This document shows positions 59,345 through 64,000 of a stretch of 64,000 bases of DNA, one piece after another. Where the stretch lies: NCBI GenBank assembly GCA_964291475.2, contig OZ220083.1, positions 620,001-684,000 on the forward strand, written 5' to 3'. The notes below the pieces were generated by a model. The model searched no databases. It saw only the letters and a program-made list of their open reading frames with translations, and was not told the DNA's origin. Position numbers and translations under genes: made by a program. The stretch is from DAOUKH01 sp964291475. GTDB lineage: Bacteria; Chloroflexota; Dehalococcoidia; SHYB01. The first letter of the stretch is position 1. Each line of letters opens with the position of its first letter.

Positions 59345-60451
59345 ATGGTAAAGCGGACCGAGTACAAGCTGATTTCCGGCGATTCGCATGTGAACGAGCC
59401 GCCGGAGCTTTGGCGGGAACGCGTGCCCGCGAAGCTTGCCGACCGCGCCCCTCGCATGGAGCGGTTTGAAAGGGGTGACGCCTGGGTGATCGAGGGCGCC
59501 GCCGACCCGGTCCACTTCGGGCTCAACCAGTGCGCCACCGACCCCGCCGACAAGCGGTCGCCGTGGGTCAAGTGGGAGAACGTGCGACGGGGCGGCTTCG
59601 ACCCGGCGGAGCGGATCAGGGAGATCGACATCGACGCCGTCGATGCGGAGGTGATGTTCCCCACGCCGCGGCTCTCGAACGGCATCTGGTGGAACCGTGA
59701 GGACGCCGAGCTCCAGACCGCCCTGATCCGTGCCTATAACGATTGGCTCTCCGAGTACTGCAGCTACGCCCCGGACCGTCTCTTCGGCCTGGCGATGATG
59801 CCCTGCTGCGGGGCCGAGGAGGCGATCGCGGAGTTCCACCGCGCCCTCGCCCTGCCTGGCATCCGAGGCATCGTGATCGGGGGGTATCCCTCGGGCGGGG
59901 ACCCGGTTTCCCCCGCGGACGACCCTTTCTGGGCGGAGGCGCAGGAGGCCGACATCCCCATCGCCATCCACGTCGCGCTGGTGACCGAGCCCGTCGGTCA
60001 TCACAGCACGACGAGAGCACAGAACAGCTTCCGGTTCACCAGCGTGCCGGACCGGATGAACGAGTTGATCTATACCGAAGTGTTCGACCGCTTCCCCAAG
60101 CTCAAGTTCCTCTTCGCCGAGGTCGATTGCGGCTGGGTGCCTTACGTCGTGGAACAGATGGAGAAGCGTCACCTGCGTGACTTGCAGATCCCGCACGTCA
60201 AGACCAAGCACCCGCCCAGCCACTATTTCGAGCACAACCTCTTCTACACCTACATCACCGATCAGTCGGCGCTGCAGCTTCGGCACGAGATCGGCCTCGA
60301 CAAGATCCTGTGGTCAAGCGACTATCCCCACACGGCTACCGACTGGCCGAATACCTGGGACGTGCTCGACCGCGCCTTCGAGGGCATTCCCGCCGGTGAG
60401 AAGCAGCAGATTCTCGCCGGCAACGCGATGCGGCTCTACCACATCGACTAG
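59345..60451 (+). CDS. amidohydrolase family protein (COG2159 type), second of a duplicated pair
   Basis: Paralogue of the 57764 gene, also 368 residues and colinear with it throughout, with the same LISGDSHVNEPPELW start and the same end (GNAMRLYHI). Differences cluster in about 185-195 (SGGDPVSPADD for SGEYFVSPADD), 222-232 and 295-315, surface or substrate-lid regions. The C-terminal motif is ILWSSDYPHTATDWPNTW. ATG 59345 is the shared start; GGAAGGGA lies about 13 nt upstream. The pair could be hetero-oligomeric subunits or enzymes for two related substrates. Confidence 0.88.
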   Translation: MVKRTEYKLISGDSHVNEPPELWRERVPAKLADRAPRMERFERGDAWVIEGAADPVHFGLNQCATDPADKRSPWVKWENVRRGGFDPAERIREIDIDAVDAEVMFPTPRLSNGIWWNREDAELQTALIRAYNDWLSEYCSYAPDRLFGLAMMPCCGAEEAIAEFHRALALPGIRGIVIGGYPSGGDPVSPADDPFWAEAQEADIPIAIHVALVTEPVGHHSTTRAQNSFRFTSVPDRMNELIYTEVFDRFPKLKFLFAEVDCGWVPYVVEQMEKRHLRDLQIPHVKTKHPPSHYFEHNLFYTYITDQSALQLRHEIGLDKILWSSDYPHTATDWPNTWDVLDRAFEGIPAGEKQQILAGNAMRLYHID

Positions 60452-60486
60452 CGGACTGGGCGGCCGGCTCCGGACAGGGACTCAGG

Positions 60487-62082
60487 TTAGCCGCGCTTGA
60501 CCTTGTAGCCGGCCTGCTCGCGGTCCCAGGTTGCCGGTGTGACGCCCTCGTTGCGGAGCTTGTACTTCTCGACCTTCTCCGTCGGCGTCTTGGGCAGCGC
60601 GTCGATGAACTCGACGTAGCGCGGCACCATGAAGTAGGCCATGCGCTCCTCGCAGAACCTGAGGAGGTCTTCGGGCGCGAGGCTCTCGCCTGGATGCAGC
60701 ACGACGCATATCTTGACGTCGTCCTCGCCTAGCTCGGAGGGCACGGCGATGGCGGCGGCCTCGAGGACCGCGGGGTGGGCGTTGACGCCGCGCTCGACCT
60801 CGAATGAGGAGATGTTCTCCCCGCGGCGGCGCATGGCGTCCTTGACCCGGTCGACGAAGAAGATGTAGCCGTCCTCGTCGCGATAGGCGCGGTCGCCGGT
60901 GTGGAACCAGAGGTTGCGGAAGGCGGCGACAGTCTCGGCGGCGAAGTTGTAGTAGCCGGTGGTCATGACGAAGGGCTTGACGGGCCGGGCGACGATCTCG
61001 CCGGGCACGCCGGGGGGCGTCTCGCGGTCCCATTCGTCGACGATGCGGATCTCGTAGCTGTCGGTGTTGACCTGCCCGCACGAGCTGGGCCGCCAAGCGC
61101 CGTAGGGGCTGCCCGTCCCGATGCCGAGCTCGGTGCTGCCGTAGATTTCGACGGACCGCACGCCGAACCGCTCGTGCAGCGGCGCGTCCATCGCCGATTG
61201 GCCGAGATAGAAGGCGCGAAGGGTGTGGTCTTTGTCGTCGGGCCTCGGTGGCTGGTTCAGCAGGATCGGAATCATGGAGAAGATCCCCAGCGAGACGTTG
61301 GCCTTGAACCGGCGGACGTCGCTCCAGAACGAGGAGGCGCTGAAGCGGTCGACGATGCAGATGGTCGACCCGCTGAGGAGCACCGCCATGACGCCGCACC
61401 AGAGCCCCACACCGTGGAAGAGCGGCAGCGGGCAGTAGACGATCTCGTCTTCCTGGAAGGCGGTGTACTTCAGCCAGTCGAGGCCGCAGGTCATGGCGTG
61501 GGCGTGGGAGACCATGACACCCTTCGACGCGCCCGTGGTCCCCGAGGTGTACATTATCGCCTGCAGGTCGCCATGGCCGACCTCAACGCCGGGCTCGGCG
61601 GTGTTGTCGCTCACGACAGAATCGAATGCGACGGTGCCGGCGCCGTCCATGGGCGGCGCCGGCTTCCCCGGTGTCCGTACGATGACGGAGTCCAGCTTTT
61701 CGAGCGCGCGGGGGACCCCGGCGGCACGTTCGACCCACTCCTCCTCGATGACGAGGAAGGACGAGTCGGACGAGACGATGATGTGCTCCAGCAGGTCGCC
61801 CTTGTAGGCGGTGTTGATGGGGACGGAGACGGCCCCCAGCTTGGCCAGGGCGAAGGTGAGGTAGAGGAACTCGGGGCAGTTGGGCAGCATGATGGCCACC
61901 TTGTCGCCCTGCCCCACGCCGAGCGCCGCGAGGCCGTGGGCGACGCGATTGACCATCTGGTTACACTCGTGGAAGGTCAGATCGGCGCCGTCAAACCGGA
62001 GGAAGACGCGGTGCGGCCTTGTGGCGGCCTGCTCACGCAATACGCCGCCGAGGACCATCTCCTCATTCTGATAGGAGCGCAT
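60487..62082 (-). CDS. AMP-dependent acyl-CoA synthetase/ligase
   Basis: ANL-superfamily acid-CoA ligase of 531 residues that activates a carboxylic acid with ATP and CoA. The P-loop is IMYTSGTTGASKGVMVSH (about 171-188), the acyl-adenylate site YGSTELGIGTG (about 314-324), the hinge Asp region TGDRAYRDEDGYIFFVDRVKD (about 397-417, in part), and KTPTEKVEKYKLR (about 505-517) with the C-terminal catalytic Lys. It resembles long-chain or crotonobetaine-type ligases. Divergent from the MaoC-like gene across a short region with a minus-strand TATAAT. Confidence 0.91.
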   Translation of the reverse strand: MRSYQNEEMVLGGVLREQAATRPHRVFLRFDGADLTFHECNQMVNRVAHGLAALGVGQGDKVAIMLPNCPEFLYLTFALAKLGAVSVPINTAYKGDLLEHIIVSSDSSFLVIEEEWVERAAGVPRALEKLDSVIVRTPGKPAPPMDGAGTVAFDSVVSDNTAEPGVEVGHGDLQAIMYTSGTTGASKGVMVSHAHAMTCGLDWLKYTAFQEDEIVYCPLPLFHGVGLWCGVMAVLLSGSTICIVDRFSASSFWSDVRRFKANVSLGIFSMIPILLNQPPRPDDKDHTLRAFYLGQSAMDAPLHERFGVRSVEIYGSTELGIGTGSPYGAWRPSSCGQVNTDSYEIRIVDEWDRETPPGVPGEIVARPVKPFVMTTGYYNFAAETVAAFRNLWFHTGDRAYRDEDGYIFFVDRVKDAMRRRGENISSFEVERGVNAHPAVLEAAAIAVPSELGEDDVKICVVLHPGESLAPEDLLRFCEERMAYFMVPRYVEFIDALPKTPTEKVEKYKLRNEGVTPATWDREQAGYKVKRG

Positions 62083-62120
62083 GACGCTTCACCTCCGGCG
62101 CCGCGGGGCGGCGGGGGCCG

Positions 62121-62126
62121 ATTATA
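62121..62126 (-). promoter_or_regulatory. -10 box of the acyl-CoA ligase gene
   Basis: TATAAT on the minus strand, 38 nt from the start at 62082, in the context GCCTTGCTATAATCGG, which is also found exactly at the otsB-side box (37938-37933). Confidence 0.45.
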
Positions 62127-62155
62127 GCAAGGCGCCCGGCTCGGGAGGCGAACGG

Positions 62156-62626
62156 ATGCACGCACGAGACAAGGACTTCGACGGCTACACGGTGGGTGAA
62201 ATCATCCCCGCGCCGTCGCGCACGATCACCGAGGCCGACTTGGTCAACTTCGCCGGCGTGTCGGGCGACTACCACCCCCTGCACGTAGACGAGGAATACG
62301 CCAAGGCCAGCCCGTTCGGCGGGCGCATCGCCCACGGGATGCTGACGGTGTCGGTGGTGAGCGGACTCATGTTCGCCGCGGGCCTCGCATCGGAGCACAG
62401 CATGGGCTTTCTGGGCGTCGAGGGACTGCGGTTCAAGTCGCCGGTCTACCCGGGCGATACCGTCGGGGTGCGCATCGAGGTCGCGGGCAAGCGCGAGACG
62501 AGCCGCGGCGACCGCGGCGTCGTGACGTTTCACTTCGAGGCGCTGAACGTGAGCCGGGGCGGCGAGGTCGCGTGCGAGGGCGACTGGGTGCAGATGTACC
62601 GGCGCAGCGCCGGCGGAGCTGCCTAG
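62156..62626 (+). CDS. MaoC-like (R)-enoyl-CoA hydratase
   Basis: Hotdog-fold hydratase of 156 residues. The hydratase 2 motif is ADLVNFAGVSGDYHPLHVDEEYAKASPFGGRIAHGMLT (about 27-64, described in part), with catalytic Asp and His in GDYHPLH. ATG 62156 follows GGAGG. Its end overlaps the ABC permease gene by 4 nt tail-to-tail. Divergent from the acyl-CoA ligase, with which it may share a pathway: the ligase makes a CoA ester that this enzyme could hydrate. Confidence 0.89.
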   Translation: MHARDKDFDGYTVGEIIPAPSRTITEADLVNFAGVSGDYHPLHVDEEYAKASPFGGRIAHGMLTVSVVSGLMFAAGLASEHSMGFLGVEGLRFKSPVYPGDTVGVRIEVAGKRETSRGDRGVVTFHFEALNVSRGGEVACEGDWVQMYRRSAGGAA

Positions 62627-63558
62627 GAGGCGCCCCGGAGCCTCGGATCCCAGACGTCGCGGAGCGCGTCGCCGAGCACGTTGAAGGCGAAGACGGCGAG
62701 GCTGATGGCGACGCCGGGGGCGATGGCGAGCCACGGCGCGGCGACCGCGAATTGCTGGGCGTTCCCGGTGAGCATGCCGCCCCACGACGGCGCCGGCGGC
62801 GGTACGCCGAAGCCGAGGAAGCTCAGCGAGGCCTCGATGAGGATCGCCGCGCCCAAGCCCGCCGTCGCGATGATGAGGAACGGGGCCAGGGAGTTGGGCA
62901 GGATGTGCCCCAGGATGATCCGAACGTTCGAGGCGCCCAACGCGCGCGCGGCGTCGACGTAGGGCCGCTCCTTGATGGTCAGGCACTGCGCCCGAAGGAT
63001 CCGGTTTGCGTTGGGGCCGATATTGAGGGCGATGGCGACGATGACGGGAAACTCGCCCCTTCCCAAGGCGGCGATGACCATGAGGGCAAGGATGAGGCCG
63101 GGCAGGGCCATCAGCGCGTCCATAACCCGTTGGGTGACCATGTCAAAGCGTCCTCCGACATAGCCGCTAACCATGCCGAGGAGGGAGCCCGCCGCCGTGC
63201 CGAGGAGGACCGATATGAAGCCGACGCGAAGGGAGATGCGCGAGCCGTGGGCGATGCGGCTGAAGATGTCGCGGCCAAACTCGTCGGTACCCAGCCAGAA
63301 CGTGCTGTTTGGGGCCTGGAAGGTGGCGTTCTTATCGAAGCCGCTCTCGTCTACGTATCTGTTGAACTCGGTGGGGTCGTACTGACTGACGACACCGGCG
63401 AAGACCGCGAGGAAGACCATGATCAGCAGGACGAGCGCACCGAAAGCGCCGAGCGGCTTCTGCTTGAAGAACTGCCCAAGGCCGACGGCCGCGTTGGCCA
63501 AGTACTGGACCGGACCTTTGCCGGCGTCTGGATCGAGCGCTGCGTCGTAGGAGGCCAT
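62623..63558 (-). CDS. ABC transporter permease, peptide/nickel type (DppC/OppC-like)
   Basis: Membrane permease of 311 residues for oligopeptide- or nickel-type uptake. A cytoplasmic N-terminus leads to the first helix (GAFGALVLLIMVFLAVFAGVV, in part, about 36-56). The OppC_N segment and FWLGTDEFGRDIFSRIAHGSRISL (about 89-112, in part) are typical, as is the coupling EAA motif AARALGASNVRIILGHILPN (about 182-201). It follows the DppB-like gene by 10 nt. The ATPase genes are not in the window; a solute-binding protein of the right class is at 21248 but far away. Confidence 0.93.
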   Translation of the reverse strand: MASYDAALDPDAGKGPVQYLANAAVGLGQFFKQKPLGAFGALVLLIMVFLAVFAGVVSQYDPTEFNRYVDESGFDKNATFQAPNSTFWLGTDEFGRDIFSRIAHGSRISLRVGFISVLLGTAAGSLLGMVSGYVGGRFDMVTQRVMDALMALPGLILALMVIAALGRGEFPVIVAIALNIGPNANRILRAQCLTIKERPYVDAARALGASNVRIILGHILPNSLAPFLIIATAGLGAAILIEASLSFLGFGVPPPAPSWGGMLTGNAQQFAVAAPWLAIAPGVAISLAVFAFNVLGDALRDVWDPRLRGAS

Positions 63559-63568
63559 GGTGTTGGTA

Positions 63569-64000
63569 TCAGGACTGGCGGATGCGGGGATCGATGAAGC
63601 CGTACAGAAGGTCGACGACCAGGTTCACGACCGCGAAGGCGAAGGCGATGAGGAGCACCACGCCTTGGATGATGGGGAAGTCGCGTATTTCCAGGGCGCG
63701 AACGAGGTAGAGGCCCATTCCGGGCAGACTGAAGATGCTCTCGATGACTACCGTGCCTCCGATGACCAGGGAAATCATGAAGCCGGCGAGTGTGATGACG
63801 GGGATGAGGGCATTGCGCAGCGCGTGCCGGAGGACCACCACCGTTTCCTTCAGGCCCTTCGAGCGTGCCGTCCGGATGTAGTCTTCCCGCAGCACTTCGA
63901 GCATGGACGACCGAGTCATGCGGGCCGCCGTCGCCGACAGGGTCCAGCCCAGCGCCAACGCGGGAAAGATGAGTTGGAGTAAATTGCCGTCCGGATCCTC
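63569..64000 (-). CDS. ABC transporter permease, DppB/OppB-like (5' partial)
   Basis: C-terminal 143 residues of the partner permease; the gene begins beyond the right edge of the window. The frame is open to base 64000 and reads LIFPALALGWTLSATAARMTRSSMLEVLREDYIRTARSKGL (in part), the usual DppB coupling loop. SIFSLPGMGLYLVRALEIRDFPIIQG and the ending FIDPRIRQS (both described in part) match DppB C-termini. It is upstream of and 10 nt from the DppC-like gene in one operon. Confidence 0.92.
   Translation of the reverse strand, partial: EDPDGNLLQLIFPALALGWTLSATAARMTRSSMLEVLREDYIRTARSKGLKETVVVLRHALRNALIPVITLAGFMISLVIGGTVVIESIFSLPGMGLYLVRALEIRDFPIIQGVVLLIAFAFAVVNLVVDLLYGFIDPRIRQS

Noticed and set aside
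61..64000. rRNA genes, additional tRNAs, riboswitches or prophage modules
   Set aside because: None was recognised apart from the single tRNA-Leu. Intergenic regions were read by eye only, so weak RNA elements could be missed; a covariance-model scan would decide.

Overview
The window is a 64 kb piece of GC-rich bacterial DNA (roughly two thirds G+C by eye), densely packed with genes on both strands. It contains a caa3-type cytochrome oxidase operon, lipoproteins with long Pro/Thr linkers, two luciferase-like flavin monooxygenases, four COG2159-type amidohydrolases, fused CaiB CoA-transferases and many CoA-ester enzymes. Together with families of short palindromic dispersed repeats, this content suggests a Chloroflexota organism of the Dehalococcoidia/SAR202 kind living by oxidative catabolism of diverse organic molecules. 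That assignment is an inference from gene content; no phylogenetic marker such as rRNA is present.

Layout. 1-5.1 kb: coxB (5'-truncated, fused to cytochrome c), coxA, coxC, coxD and two tandem cytochrome c lipoproteins. 5.2-12.6 kb: flavin monooxygenase, amidohydrolase, Tat-exported sulfite oxidase-like molybdoenzyme, tRNA-Leu(UAA), FAD oxidase, MFS exporter and a VapBC pair. 12.6-14.7 kb: a frameshifted amidohydrolase, a CMD-family protein and an HNH protein with a membrane tail. 14.7-21.05 kb: a tight seven-gene minus-strand operon (epimerase, two PuuE-like deacetylases, flavin monooxygenase, VOC protein, SMP-30 lactonase, MaoC dehydratase), probably one uncharacterised catabolic pathway. 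21.2-25.7 kb: peptide-type solute-binding lipoprotein, enoyl-CoA hydratase and DUF3179 lipoprotein. 26-32.5 kb: an unknown protein, an RlmD-like rRNA methyltransferase, a SnoaL-like protein, a TrkH potassium channel subunit and a double CaiB protein. 32.9-39.3 kb: membrane glycosyltransferase, CinA-like amidase, and a divergent trehalose island (otsB-otsA facing a TreT-like synthase). 39.3-41.9 kb: repeat-rich DNA with an intact IS481-family element that has landed inside a dispersed repeat. 41.9-48.7 kb: hisF, aminotransferase, UPF0182 protein and argJ-argB. 48.8-55.9 kb: small catabolic genes, including adjacent NicF-like and NicE-like proteins that lack the usual catalytic residues, then a membrane-anchored hydrolase, an NDP-forming CoA ligase-like protein and a sugar isomerase-like protein. 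56-57 kb: an A+T-richer gene for a zinc-ribbon protein with a TIR/NDT-like C-terminal domain, the best candidate here for a laterally acquired, undescribed effector. 57-64 kb: CMD protein, two near-identical amidohydrolases flanking a cupin, AMP-dependent ligase, MaoC hydratase and two peptide-type ABC permeases, the last cut by the window edge.

Promoters of the ordinary -35/-10 kind can be read in front of several genes. The larger gaps hold three or four families of hairpin repeats whose stems are conserved, or change in a compensated way, while their loops vary.
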